The translations under genes were made by a program, and so were the position numbers. 63,503 nucleotides of DNA from contig CALWCE010000011.1 of the NCBI GenBank assembly GCA_944376295.1, positions 1 through 63,503 on the forward strand, written 5' to 3'. Below the pieces are notes generated by a model, which saw only the letters and a program-made list of their open reading frames with translations, was not told the origin of the DNA and searched no databases. This stretch comes from an uncultured Clostridia bacterium. Its GTDB lineage: Bacteria; Bacillota; Clostridia; Christensenellales; Borkfalkiaceae. Below, in pieces: positions 51,034 to 60,186 of the stretch (the first letter of the stretch is position 1; every line of letters begins with the position of its first letter).

Positions 51034-52965
51034 ATGCTCACAAAATACTGCTTCGGGGCGCATGCGGAGACGGGCGCCGTCACGGCTGCCGTAAAAGAGG
51101 GGGAAGCGCTTCCCTATTTTTCGGCTGTCAAAGAGGGAACGGGCACGCGATTTTGCTGCCCTTTGGGAGAGGACGACGTGGTGTTCGGCCTCGGCGAGAC
51201 GATGCGCGGCATCGACAAGCGGGGCGGACGGTATGTCTCCTTCAACACCGATAACCCGCACCACGAGGACGATATGCCCTCGCTGTACGGCTCGCACAAC
51301 TTTTTTATCTTGGACGGAGAACGCACGTTCGGCGCCTTTTTCGATACGCCCGCGCGCATCATCTTCGAGATCGACTATGAGGGCAGCGGGAAGATCGATA
51401 TTTTAGCCGAGCAGGGCGTTACCGTCTATCTCGTCGAAGGAGAGAACGCGAACGACATCGCACGGCAGTTCCTTGCCGCCATCGGCAGGAGCTATCTCCC
51501 GCCTCTATGGGCGTTCGGCTTCGGGCAGAGCCGCTGGGGATATAAGACGGAGAAGGACGTGCGCAAGATCGCCGCCCGCTACAAAAAGGCGGGGATGCCG
51601 CTCGAATATATCTGCCTCGATATCGACTACATGGACCGCTATATCGACTTCACGGTCAACAAAAAGCGCTTCCCCGATATGAAGGGGCTTGTGAAAGAGA
51701 TGAAGGCGCGCGGCGTCAGGCTCGTGCCCATCGTCGACGCGGGCATCAAAATAGAGCCCCATAACCCCGTCTATGAAGAGGGCGTCAAGGAGGGGTACTT
51801 CTGCAAAAATCTGGAAGGGAAAGACTTTCAAGCGGCGGTCTGGCCCGGGATGACGCACTTCCCCGATTTCTTGCAAGCGAAGGCGCGCGAATGGTTCGGG
51901 CGGCAGTACAAGTTTTATACCGACCTCGGCTTCGAAGGGTTCTGGAACGACATGAACGAGCCCGCCATCTTTTATAGCGAATACAATACGAGCCGCTTGG
52001 GCGATAAGTCGTGCGGCGATCCGCTCTATAAGGGCGGCGCGCGCCTTTCCGACTATAAGAGCTTTACGCACAATGTGGACGGAAAGATGGTCTCCCATTG
52101 GGATGTGCATAACATTTTCGGCGCGAAGATGACCGAAGCTTCCTCGGAAGGGCTTGAAAAACTTCTGGACAAGCGCTTTTTGCTCTTTTCGCGCTCCTCC
52201 TACATCGGGGCGCACCGCTATGGCGGCATCTGGACGGGCGACAACAGCTCGACGTTCCATATGCTCCGCCGCAATGTGACGATGATGCCGGGGCTCAATA
52301 TGTGCGGCTTTTTATTCAGCGGTGCGGATACGGGCGGCTTCGGCGGCAACTGTTCGCGCGAGCTCCTTTTGCGCTGGCTTGCCTTCTCCGTGTTTACGCC
52401 CCTCATGCGCGATCACACGACCATCTTCACCCGCCACCAGGAGTGTTTCCGCTACCGCGGCAAGCGCGATTTTGGGAGCATTCTTTCCCTTCGCTACCGG
52501 CTGCTCCCGTACATTTATTCGGAGTTCATGAAGGCGGCGCTTTCGTCCGATCTCTATATCCGTCCGCTCGCCTTTGCTTACCCGAAGGACGCGCGGGCGC
52601 GGCACATCGAGGACGAACTGCTCGTCGGCGACAGCCTGCTCGCAGCGCCCGTCCTTGAAAAGGGCGCAAAGGGGAGGAAGGTGTATCTTCCCGAGGAGAT
52701 GACGGAAGTGCGCTGGAACGGGAAAGAATTTTTGACGCGTGAAGTGCCTCAGGGCGAGCGGTTTGTAACCGTTCCGCTCGGGGAGGTCGTCTTCTATATC
52801 CGTAAGGGCAAGTGCATCCCCGTCGGGAAGGGCGGCATGAATACGAAGGAGATCGATCTTTCCGACGTGACGCTCCTCGGCGGCGGCAGCGAGTACACGC
52901 AGTATCTCGACGACGGCTTCACCCGCGAGTGCTCCGCGAAGAACCTGCGCGTTCTTAGTAAATAA
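51034..52965 (+). CDS. GH31-family glycoside hydrolase (alpha-glucosidase/alpha-xylosidase-like)
   Basis: A 643-residue GH31 enzyme. The catalytic barrel begins near YLPPLWAFGFGQSRWGYK (about 151-168); the nucleophile Asp is in GFWNDMNEPA (about 305) and the acid/base Asp in GIWTGDNSSTF (about 402), both intact. The N-terminal beta domain is reduced against the usual 750-900 residues. No signal peptide, so cytoplasmic. In a GH43-rich cluster alpha-xylosidase action on xyloglucan pieces or alpha-glucosidase action is likely; sequence alone does not decide. Start fixed by AGGAGG. Confidence 0.92.
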   Translation: MLTKYCFGAHAETGAVTAAVKEGEALPYFSAVKEGTGTRFCCPLGEDDVVFGLGETMRGIDKRGGRYVSFNTDNPHHEDDMPSLYGSHNFFILDGERTFGAFFDTPARIIFEIDYEGSGKIDILAEQGVTVYLVEGENANDIARQFLAAIGRSYLPPLWAFGFGQSRWGYKTEKDVRKIAARYKKAGMPLEYICLDIDYMDRYIDFTVNKKRFPDMKGLVKEMKARGVRLVPIVDAGIKIEPHNPVYEEGVKEGYFCKNLEGKDFQAAVWPGMTHFPDFLQAKAREWFGRQYKFYTDLGFEGFWNDMNEPAIFYSEYNTSRLGDKSCGDPLYKGGARLSDYKSFTHNVDGKMVSHWDVHNIFGAKMTEASSEGLEKLLDKRFLLFSRSSYIGAHRYGGIWTGDNSSTFHMLRRNVTMMPGLNMCGFLFSGADTGGFGGNCSRELLLRWLAFSVFTPLMRDHTTIFTRHQECFRYRGKRDFGSILSLRYRLLPYIYSEFMKAALSSDLYIRPLAFAYPKDARARHIEDELLVGDSLLAAPVLEKGAKGRKVYLPEEMTEVRWNGKEFLTREVPQGERFVTVPLGEVVFYIRKGKCIPVGKGGMNTKEIDLSDVTLLGGGSEYTQYLDDGFTRECSAKNLRVLSK

Positions 52966-52995
52966 AAAGCGCCCATCGGGGACAAGAGAAAAAAT

Positions 52996-54423
52996 ATGAA
53001 AGACAGAGTGGTCAATCCCTATCTTCCGTCCTATGAATATATGCCGGACGGCGAACCGCATCTCTTTGAAGGGAGATTATACGTCTTTGGCAGCCACGAC
53101 AAATTCGGCGGAAAAGTGTACTGCGAAAACGATTATACCTGCTGGTCTGCGCCCGAGGACGATCTCTCCGACTGGCGTTGCGAGGGGATCGTCTATCGGA
53201 GGACGCAGAATCCGACGCCCTGCGGCTTGCTCCACACCCACATGTGGGCGCCCGATGTCTGCCGCGGGGCGGACGGAAGATATTATCTCTACTATGCGAT
53301 GGAGTGGTACAACCGTGTCGGAGTCGCTGTTGCCCAAACGCCCGCGGGACCCTATGAATATTACGGCGAAGTGCGCTATGAAGACGGCACGCGCTACGGC
53401 GGAAGGGAGAATGAGCGCATCCGCTTCGATCCCGCCGTCCTGCACGAAAACGGCGTCACCTACCTCTATACCGGGTTCAGTTCCGATCGGATGGGCTTTT
53501 TATGCAAGATCGCGCACATCAATATCACGGGCGAGGGGAGCACGGTCGTTCGCCTCGGAAAGGATATGCTCACCATTGAGGGCGAGCCGAAGATGCTCCT
53601 CCCCGGCACCCGAAACAGCGCGGGCACGGGCTTTGAAGGGCATGAGTTTTACGAGGCGATGTCCATGCGCAAGTTCGGGGAAAAGTACTATGCCGTCTAT
53701 TCCTCCGTGCTGTCGCATGAACTTTGTTACGCCGTCTCCGACCATCCCGACGGCGGCTTCCGGTTCGGCGGGACGCTGCATTCCAACGGGAATATCTTCG
53801 GCGGCAGCGCCGCGCAGTATTATTGGGGGAACGATCACGGCGGCATCGAGTGCGTGAACGGGAAATATTACATCTTCGGGCATCGGCAGACGGGAAAAAA
53901 CGAGTGCAGCCGTCAGGGCGTTGCCGAGCCCGTCCGCTTTGAAGACGGTAAGTTTTTCCCCGCCGAAATGACAAGTCAGGGGCTATACGGTAAGCCTCTG
54001 CCCGCGGAAGTTAGCTATGAAGCGGGGATCGCCTGCGTACTGAAAAGCAAACAGGGCGCCTGCAAAGTGACGAAAATGCGCGGCAAAAAGCACCCATATA
54101 TCACGCAGGACGGGAAGGACAGAGAGAGCGACCCCGCACAGTATGTTGCAAATTTCGGCGACGGCTGTGTGGCGGGGTATAAGTATTTCTCGATTCCCGA
54201 GGGCGCGCAGCTCACGCTCACCGTGCGCGGACATCACGGCAGACGCGCAAAGGGGAAATTGCAGGTCTCTTCCGACGAAACGTTTTCCCGCGTTTCGGAA
54301 GCCGCATATGCCGGCGCGAAGGAGAGCCGCGTGAGCCTGCGCCTTCCCTTTCAGGGAACGTGCGCGCTCTATGTGCGCTTTTTGGGAAAGGGAGCCGTCG
54401 ATCTCATCTCTTTGCAGTTTTGA
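52996..54423 (+). CDS. GH43-family hydrolase with C-terminal beta-sandwich
   Basis: A 475-residue GH43 enzyme (beta-xylosidase / alpha-L-arabinofuranosidase group). The general base Asp lies in EYMPDGEPHLF (about 18), the pKa-tuning Asp in IRFDPAVLHENGVTYLYTG (about 144) and the acid Glu near GHEFYEAMSMRK (about 216-221). HMWAPDVCRGADGRYYLYYA is another family motif. Residues from about 340 form a beta-sandwich like a CBM6-type module. Cytoplasmic. Thirty bases after GH31 and paralogous to the gene at 55535. Confidence 0.9.
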   Translation: MKDRVVNPYLPSYEYMPDGEPHLFEGRLYVFGSHDKFGGKVYCENDYTCWSAPEDDLSDWRCEGIVYRRTQNPTPCGLLHTHMWAPDVCRGADGRYYLYYAMEWYNRVGVAVAQTPAGPYEYYGEVRYEDGTRYGGRENERIRFDPAVLHENGVTYLYTGFSSDRMGFLCKIAHINITGEGSTVVRLGKDMLTIEGEPKMLLPGTRNSAGTGFEGHEFYEAMSMRKFGEKYYAVYSSVLSHELCYAVSDHPDGGFRFGGTLHSNGNIFGGSAAQYYWGNDHGGIECVNGKYYIFGHRQTGKNECSRQGVAEPVRFEDGKFFPAEMTSQGLYGKPLPAEVSYEAGIACVLKSKQGACKVTKMRGKKHPYITQDGKDRESDPAQYVANFGDGCVAGYKYFSIPEGAQLTLTVRGHHGRRAKGKLQVSSDETFSRVSEAAYAGAKESRVSLRLPFQGTCALYVRFLGKGAVDLISLQF

Positions 54424-54505
54424 GGCAGGAAAATTCCCCCTGCGGAGTGAATCAAGCGCCGCGCGGGAAGGAAGTTTGATAAGGAAAAACAAAGGAGGGA
54501 ATATG

Positions 54506-55477
54506 ATGATCGAATTCAAATCGCCGCTTTATTCTGAATTTTCGGGGGAGCTTGAGGGGCTCGTGCGTTATCTGGACTACGGCAACGAAAAGCTTGCCCG
54601 CCGCGAAAAAGAGCTCACCTTGCAGCAGTTCCACAAAATGCATCCCTGCTGCCCCGCCGGGATCATGCGGGAGGGGCTGGAATTTGTGACCGAACGGAGC
54701 AAATCGGGGCGCGTCGTCTATCCTCTTTACGAGCTTAACGAATGCCGCGACGACGAACGCAAAAAGGACGTGCGCCTCTTTGCCTTTGCTTCCGAAGAGA
54801 GCCAAAAAAAGCCGTCCGTCATCGTCTGTGCGGGCGGCGGGTACGGATATGTGTGCAATGTCGTCGAGGGCTTTCCCGTCGCCATGCGCTTTGCAAGGCT
54901 CGGCTATCCCGTGTTTGTGCTCAACTACCGCGTGGGACGCGCGCCCGCCGTTCCCATGGCAATGGAAGATTTAGAGCGCGCCGTTCGCTTCGTTTTGGAG
55001 CGCGGCGCTTCCTTCGGAGGGAACGGAGAGTACGTTTTATGCGGTTTTTCTGCGGGCGGCAACCTCATCACGCAGTGGGGAACGGACAATTTGGGCTATC
55101 CTGCCCATCGGCTGCAGCCACCCAAAGCCCTGCTTGCGATCTACCCTGCCATTTCGGGCGCGGCGCTCTTTTCCGATCTCCGCCATCGCGGCTTTCTGAA
55201 AACCATGTTTGGGGAAAATTTCGGCGAGAAGACGAAGAAGGAGTACGACGTCCCTTCGCACTGCGGCACTTTCCCGCCCACCTATATGGCGGTGGGGAAG
55301 CACGATCTCCTCATCTCGAAAAAACCGCTCGAAGCGTTCTCGAAATTCCTTAAAGAGAAGGGGATCGCGGTTCAGCTCGATATCTTCCCGCGCGCGCCGC
55401 ACGGGTTCGGCGACGGCTCCGCAACAGGCGCGGAGGGCTGGATCGGCCGCGCAGACGCCTTTCTTGCAAAGCTCTGA
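54506..55477 (+). CDS. Alpha/beta-hydrolase esterase (acetyl-xylan-esterase-like)
   Basis: A 323-residue hydrolase. VIVCAGGGYGYVCNVVEGFPVAMRFARLGYPVFVLNYRVG holds the oxyanion-site HGGG-equivalent (CAGGG), GFSAGGN contains the nucleophile Ser, VGKHDLLI the acid Asp and RAPHGFGDG the His. This group includes acetyl and xylan esterases that deacetylate sugars. Two ATGs are in tandem; 54506 has the better distance from GGAGGG, 54503 is the alternative. Between two GH43 genes, it probably strips acetyl groups from imported oligosaccharides. Confidence 0.85.
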   Translation: MIEFKSPLYSEFSGELEGLVRYLDYGNEKLARREKELTLQQFHKMHPCCPAGIMREGLEFVTERSKSGRVVYPLYELNECRDDERKKDVRLFAFASEESQKKPSVIVCAGGGYGYVCNVVEGFPVAMRFARLGYPVFVLNYRVGRAPAVPMAMEDLERAVRFVLERGASFGGNGEYVLCGFSAGGNLITQWGTDNLGYPAHRLQPPKALLAIYPAISGAALFSDLRHRGFLKTMFGENFGEKTKKEYDVPSHCGTFPPTYMAVGKHDLLISKKPLEAFSKFLKEKGIAVQLDIFPRAPHGFGDGSATGAEGWIGRADAFLAKL

Positions 55478-55534
55478 CGGTTTGCCCACTAACGCGATAC
55501 ATGATTTTGCCGAACACAAGATAAGGAGGCATTC

Positions 55535-56992
55535 ATGAAACAACAGGCATTCAATCCGTTTTTGCCGCTCGATACTTATATCCCCGACGGGGAGCCGCAC
55601 GTCTTCGGTGACAGGGTGTATTTATACGGCTCGCACGACAAAGAGGGCGGCAATACCTTCTGCATGCTCGGCTATGAGGTATGGTCGGCGCTCGTGGACG
55701 ATCTCGGGAATTGGACTTCTTCGGGGATCGTCTTCTCACCGAAAGATACGCCCTACTATAGTGAAGAGCGGCCATACCTCTATGCGCCCGACTGCGTGCG
55801 GGGAAATGACGGAAGATATTATCTCTATTGCTGCCCTGCGGGCGATAAGGGGAAGGGGGGATATGACGGGCCCATCCTCGTCGCCGTCAGCGATGCGCCC
55901 GACGGGAAATATACCTATCTCGGTGAAGTGAAACACCCCGACGGCACGCCCTTTCAGGACTGCGTGCTCTTCGATCCCGCCGTGATCAACGACGGCGGCG
56001 TCATCCGCCTCTACGGCGGCACGGGGCTGTGGGGCGGGATGCAGATCACGCGCCGCAACCGTTTTGTGATGGCAAAGATCGCTTCCGCTGTCTATCACCG
56101 TCCGCCCGAAGTGTTCGGGGGCGAAAACGACCCGCTCGGGCCCTTCATGCTCGTCTTTGACGACGATATGATGACGGTGCGCTCCTGTACGCCGCATATC
56201 CTGCCCGTTCCTTCCAAAACCAACGGCTTTTTAGGCCATGCGTTCTTTGAAGGGGCGTCCATCCGTAAGATCGGCGATACCTATTACTTCCTCTATTCCT
56301 CTGAGCGCAATCATGAGCTCTGCTATGCGACGAGCAAATATCCCGACCGCGGTTTTGTATTCGGCGGGACGGTCGTTTCCAACGGTGATGTGGGCTTTCT
56401 GGGCAGAAAGCAGAAAGATCGCCTCAACCATACGGGCACCACGCACGGCGGCATCGAAAAGATCGGCGGAAAGTGGTATGTCTTTTATCACCGCCAGTCG
56501 CACGGGAGCGACTATTCCCGTCAGGCGTGCGCCGAGCCCATCGAGATCCTGGAGGACGGGAGCATCCCGCAGGTCCCGATCTCGAGCTGCGGGCTCAACG
56601 GCGGGCCGCTCAGAGGGGAAGGGGAGTATCCTGCCGTCATCTGCTGCCATCTGACCAACGGAAAGATGCCGCACGGCGGAAACCGCACGTTCAAAGGGCT
56701 CCCTATGGTGACGGACGACGGCAGCGAACGCTTTTTAACGAACCTTACCCGCGGCGTTCTGGTGCGCTATCGTTCCTTCGGCCTTTTGGAGACGCGCTCC
56801 ATTGTGCTGAAAGCGCGCGGAAGGGGGCGCATCCGCGTTTCGGACGGAAAGAAGACCTTCTGTACGCTCGAATGTTCAAGCAAGTCCTGGGAAAGCGTGC
56901 GCGGCCCGATCGCGGGCGGGGAAGAAAACTCGGCGCTCGAATTTCATATCGAGCGCGGCTTTTTGGACCTTTTGAGTTTCACGTTGGAATGA
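55535..56992 (+). CDS. GH43-family hydrolase, paralogue of the 52996 gene
   Basis: A 485-residue GH43 enzyme. TYIPDGEPHVF holds the base Asp (about 17), LFDPAVINDGGVIRLYGG the second Asp (about 149) and GHAFFEGASIRKIG the acid Glu (about 235). YAPDCVRGNDGRYYLYCC parallels the paralogue. The C-terminal beta-sandwich (from about 370) is shared too. The two proteins align along their whole length but differ enough to suggest different linkages. TAAGGAGG gives the start. Confidence 0.9.
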   Translation: MKQQAFNPFLPLDTYIPDGEPHVFGDRVYLYGSHDKEGGNTFCMLGYEVWSALVDDLGNWTSSGIVFSPKDTPYYSEERPYLYAPDCVRGNDGRYYLYCCPAGDKGKGGYDGPILVAVSDAPDGKYTYLGEVKHPDGTPFQDCVLFDPAVINDGGVIRLYGGTGLWGGMQITRRNRFVMAKIASAVYHRPPEVFGGENDPLGPFMLVFDDDMMTVRSCTPHILPVPSKTNGFLGHAFFEGASIRKIGDTYYFLYSSERNHELCYATSKYPDRGFVFGGTVVSNGDVGFLGRKQKDRLNHTGTTHGGIEKIGGKWYVFYHRQSHGSDYSRQACAEPIEILEDGSIPQVPISSCGLNGGPLRGEGEYPAVICCHLTNGKMPHGGNRTFKGLPMVTDDGSERFLTNLTRGVLVRYRSFGLLETRSIVLKARGRGRIRVSDGKKTFCTLECSSKSWESVRGPIAGGEENSALEFHIERGFLDLLSFTLE

Positions 56993-57060
56993 TAGCAAAT
57001 TTCGCCTGTTTCGGGTGGGCGTTTTTTTGGGCGGTGTTTTTTGTAAAATCGTCTTTGGGG

Positions 57061-57092
57061 AAAGAATGAGCGGCAGCAGCCGCTCATTCTTT
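57061..57092. terminator. Bidirectional terminator between GH43 and AraC genes
   Basis: A 14-bp perfect stem (57061-57074 with 57079-57092) with AAAG/CTTT ends; it overlaps the last codons of the convergent AraC gene. Confidence 0.85.
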
Positions 57093-58283
57093 ATGGTGTT
57101 TTTTTCGGTATTCAAGGGGCGTGACGCCGAACTCCTTCTTGAACAGGTTCTGAAAGTAGGATTGGCTGGAAAAGAAGAAAAAGTTGGAAATTTCCGAAAG
57201 GGGGCGGTCGGAATAGGCTAAAAGCAGCTTCGCTTCCTGCAGCTTTGCTTTGACGATGTATTTTCCGATCGTCTCGCCCGTCTCCCTTTTGAACTGTTCC
57301 ATGAACTGCGAACGGCTTCTTCCGACATGCTCCAAAACGTCCGTAACGCCGATGGGCTGGTTGGTATGCGTCTTGATAAATTGCAGCGCCTGATAGACGT
57401 TGGTAGAATAAGCTTCGGGGTGCTTCTGTTCCGCGACGCGCTGGGTAAAGTCCATGATGGCGGTATAGCGCAGCTGATCGACCGCGCTCACCGAAGTGCA
57501 GCGCTCGCACTCCTGGGTGTAGAGGTCGATGAGGCGGTAAGTCTGTTCGATATCGAGGTTGCCGCGGATGGCGCCCACTTTACCGACCATGCAGATGAGA
57601 CCGATGAAGATGTTTTTGGATTGGCGCAGCGTGTCGTCGGCGACCTTCCCTTCCTTCATGGGCGCGCTGCGCGAGACGGCGTCGAAAAAGGCGTATATCC
57701 CGGCGACGTCTCCCGCCGAGACATAAGAGAGAAGCTGCTGTTCAAAGCTGTAAGTCCCGTGCGAGAAGTCGGTCTCCATCAGGATCTCTTTGGAATGCTT
57801 TTCGCCGATCTTGTTTTGAAGGCGCGGAAGGGCGTCTTTGAAGTATTCCGCGATGGAAACATCCTCCCCGTTAAAGAGATAATTGAGAAGGGCGACGAAA
57901 TTGAGAAACCGGTTGAGGGGGTGGCGCGGCAGAGTGAAGAAGAACTGCTTCAAAGGTTCCCGTTCCTCCCACGCAAGCGCGTAGTCGTGCAAGAGCCTGT
58001 CGAGCAAGGCTTCGTCGGGCTTCTTGTTGAGGAAGGGTCCCGTGACGAGGAGCAGCTTGTTTTCCCGGACGTGCACGGTGCCGTAAAGCCCTGCATAGCC
58101 GCTGACGAGAGAGATGGTCTTGTCGTTCGGGGCTTTGCCCGCTATGGCAGAAAAGACGGGCGCATAGCCCGGACAGGAGCAGTAAGCATGAAGAAGCGAC
58201 AGGTTTTCCTGAAAGCACGCAACGGGCAGTTCGTGCGTCGCGTACAGGAGTTCCAAAGTGCGCAGGATGGCTTGAGTTGTCAT
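57084..58283 (-). CDS. AraC-family transcriptional regulator
   Basis: A 399-residue regulator. The C-terminal AraC domain has two helix-turn-helix units (IGVTDVLEHVGRSRSQFMEQFKRETGETIGKYIVKAKLQEAKLLL and PLSEISNFFFFSSQSYFQNLFKKEFGVTPLEYRKK). The N-terminal 290 residues form a sensor part without a named domain. The start at 58283 follows GGAGG; the open frame upstream has none. Divergent from the GPH transporter and convergent with GH43, so it probably senses a pentose oligosaccharide and drives the flanking operons. Confidence 0.92.
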   Translation of the reverse strand: MTTQAILRTLELLYATHELPVACFQENLSLLHAYCSCPGYAPVFSAIAGKAPNDKTISLVSGYAGLYGTVHVRENKLLLVTGPFLNKKPDEALLDRLLHDYALAWEEREPLKQFFFTLPRHPLNRFLNFVALLNYLFNGEDVSIAEYFKDALPRLQNKIGEKHSKEILMETDFSHGTYSFEQQLLSYVSAGDVAGIYAFFDAVSRSAPMKEGKVADDTLRQSKNIFIGLICMVGKVGAIRGNLDIEQTYRLIDLYTQECERCTSVSAVDQLRYTAIMDFTQRVAEQKHPEAYSTNVYQALQFIKTHTNQPIGVTDVLEHVGRSRSQFMEQFKRETGETIGKYIVKAKLQEAKLLLAYSDRPLSEISNFFFFSSQSYFQNLFKKEFGVTPLEYRKKHHKE

Positions 58284-58416
58284 ATTTTTTCCTCCGTGGA
58301 TAATTTTACAATATTTCGGAGCACAATGCAATACTCTCATGACAAATTGTTGTAGAATATTCTCAGAATAAGAAAATTCCGCGCATTTTCTCATAATGCG
58401 CGGAAAAGGGGAAACT
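58284..58416. promoter_or_regulatory. Divergent control region, AraC regulator and GPH transporter
   Basis: AT-rich 133 bases with overlapping palindromic motifs (GAATATTC and AGAATAN-type repeats near 58348-58371). A site for the AraC protein is likely; the promoter boxes are not clear enough to fix. Confidence 0.35.
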
Positions 58417-60177
58417 ATGAAAGAGATCAACTTACTTAGCAAGGGCATCTTCAGTTCCAAGCTGCTCGACTCGCGCGTAAAGACCCGCGCCGTCTCCCGT
58501 AAGGAGAAGGTCTTTGGGCACCTCATCGGGCCTTTGGGGATGATCTTCATCGTCAACACCATTGCGGCGCTCGTCGAGAAGTTCTTCATGCAGATGGTGG
58601 GGCTTGCCTATCCCACAGGGCAGGACGGCACCGCCAACCCCATGGCGGCTGCTTTGGGAAACGACTATCAGCTTGTGATGATGATCATCAAATTTTTCGT
58701 CATCGGCGTGAGTGTGCTCAATTCCTGGCTGCTCACCCATACCAAATGCCGGCAGGGGCGACTGCGCCCATGGTATCTCATCTTCAGCTTTCTGACGATC
58801 CTCATCGGCGTTCTCATTTTCCTTTTCTCGCCCAATCTCTTCGGTGAGGCATATTGGGTGTACTTCTTCATTCTGCTTGCCTGCTATCATACGATCGGAT
58901 CGACATACTTCTATGTTTTCAAGGATATGATCGTCTCCGTCTCCACGCACGATCCCAAGGAGAAGGCACAGCTCACCTTCATGAGAAAATTGTGCTGGAC
59001 GCTCATCTCGGGTATCATCATCGGACTCATCGTCAACTCGGTGCTCGTTCCCTTCTGGCTGCAGAACGATATCTCGGGCTATCCGATCCTTCTCATCGCC
59101 ATGTCCGTCTGCGCCGTTCCGCTCCTTCTCATGGAGTACTACTATACGAAGGAGCGCGTCATCGAGGATGCGAGCCTGGAAGCAAAGGGCGGGAACGCCA
59201 ACAATATCCCCTTGAAGGAGCAGCTCAAAGCGCTTCTTTCCAACCGGTTCTGGGTCATCCTTACCATCATTGCAACGCTTCAGGGCATCATCGATAACTT
59301 CAAGGGCGGCAATGTGCAGTATTATTACATTCAGTATATGCTCGGCGGCAATACCAACGCTTCCATGCAGATGATCTATACCATCATCGCGGGCGTGCCC
59401 GGCGGCATCGGCGCCTTCATCGTTTATCCGCTCTCCAAAAAGTTCGGTATCAAGAATCTGACGATCGGCGGCTATGCGTTGGTGCTCATCGGCAGCGTCA
59501 TCGGATGGTGCTTCCCCGATCAGCTCGTTCCCGCACTCATTGGCGGCTTCCTTCGCAACATGGGTTGGCTGCCCAATTCGTATATCTTCATCGCGCTGAC
59601 CTTCTTCGCCTTTGATGACATCGAATTCCGCAGCGGGCTGCGCCTTGAGGGGCTTCTGGGCGTGGGGATCATCGGCGCCATTCAGTCGCTCATCTACGCT
59701 CCCTTTGCGGGCGGCTATGAGTCGGCACTCCTCAACATGAACTTTATCGACAATCTTGAGATCATGCCCGATCCCGCACAGAACATCAAGGACTTCATGA
59801 CGCTGTGCTTTTATCTCTTTGACATCATCCTTTCGGCGACGGTCATCGTTCTTCTGCCCTTCGTCAATGTGGAAAAGAAGATGCCCGAGATCAACAAAGA
59901 GCTCTTGCGGCGCAAAAAAGAAGCCGTGCTTGCGAAGGGCGGAGTGTGGCTCGAGCCCGAAGAGCAGGACCGCATCGAGCGCGAACAGGCGGCGAAAGAG
60001 CACGAAGAGAACCGCATCGCCGACCTTCGCGAACTCTGCGCGAAGAAGGGGCTGGATTTCGAGACGGAGAACAACAAATATCTTGCCGCTGAGGCAGAAA
60101 AAGAGAAAAAGCGGGAAGAAAAAGAGGCCAAAAAGAAAGCCAAACAAGAGGCAAAGGCCGCAAAAAAGAAAAAATAA
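58417..60177 (+). CDS. GPH-family glycoside/pentoside:cation symporter
   Basis: A 586-residue MFS-type symporter of the glycoside-pentoside-hexuronide group, with about 12 membrane helices. GHLIGPLGMIFIVNTIAALVEKFFMQ near the N-terminus, the basic THTKCRQGRLRPWYLIFSF loop after the first helices and YYYTKERVIEDASLEAKGG are typical. The last 90 residues (about 497-586) are an unusual Lys/Glu/Ala-rich cytoplasmic coil, longer than in LacS/XynB relatives. Likely imports arabino- or xylo-oligosaccharides for the neighbouring hydrolases. GGGG precedes the ATG. Confidence 0.9.
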   Translation: MKEINLLSKGIFSSKLLDSRVKTRAVSRKEKVFGHLIGPLGMIFIVNTIAALVEKFFMQMVGLAYPTGQDGTANPMAAALGNDYQLVMMIIKFFVIGVSVLNSWLLTHTKCRQGRLRPWYLIFSFLTILIGVLIFLFSPNLFGEAYWVYFFILLACYHTIGSTYFYVFKDMIVSVSTHDPKEKAQLTFMRKLCWTLISGIIIGLIVNSVLVPFWLQNDISGYPILLIAMSVCAVPLLLMEYYYTKERVIEDASLEAKGGNANNIPLKEQLKALLSNRFWVILTIIATLQGIIDNFKGGNVQYYYIQYMLGGNTNASMQMIYTIIAGVPGGIGAFIVYPLSKKFGIKNLTIGGYALVLIGSVIGWCFPDQLVPALIGGFLRNMGWLPNSYIFIALTFFAFDDIEFRSGLRLEGLLGVGIIGAIQSLIYAPFAGGYESALLNMNFIDNLEIMPDPAQNIKDFMTLCFYLFDIILSATVIVLLPFVNVEKKMPEINKELLRRKKEAVLAKGGVWLEPEEQDRIEREQAAKEHEENRIADLRELCAKKGLDFETENNKYLAAEAEKEKKREEKEAKKKAKQEAKAAKKKK

Positions 60178-60186
60178 AGGTGCAAA

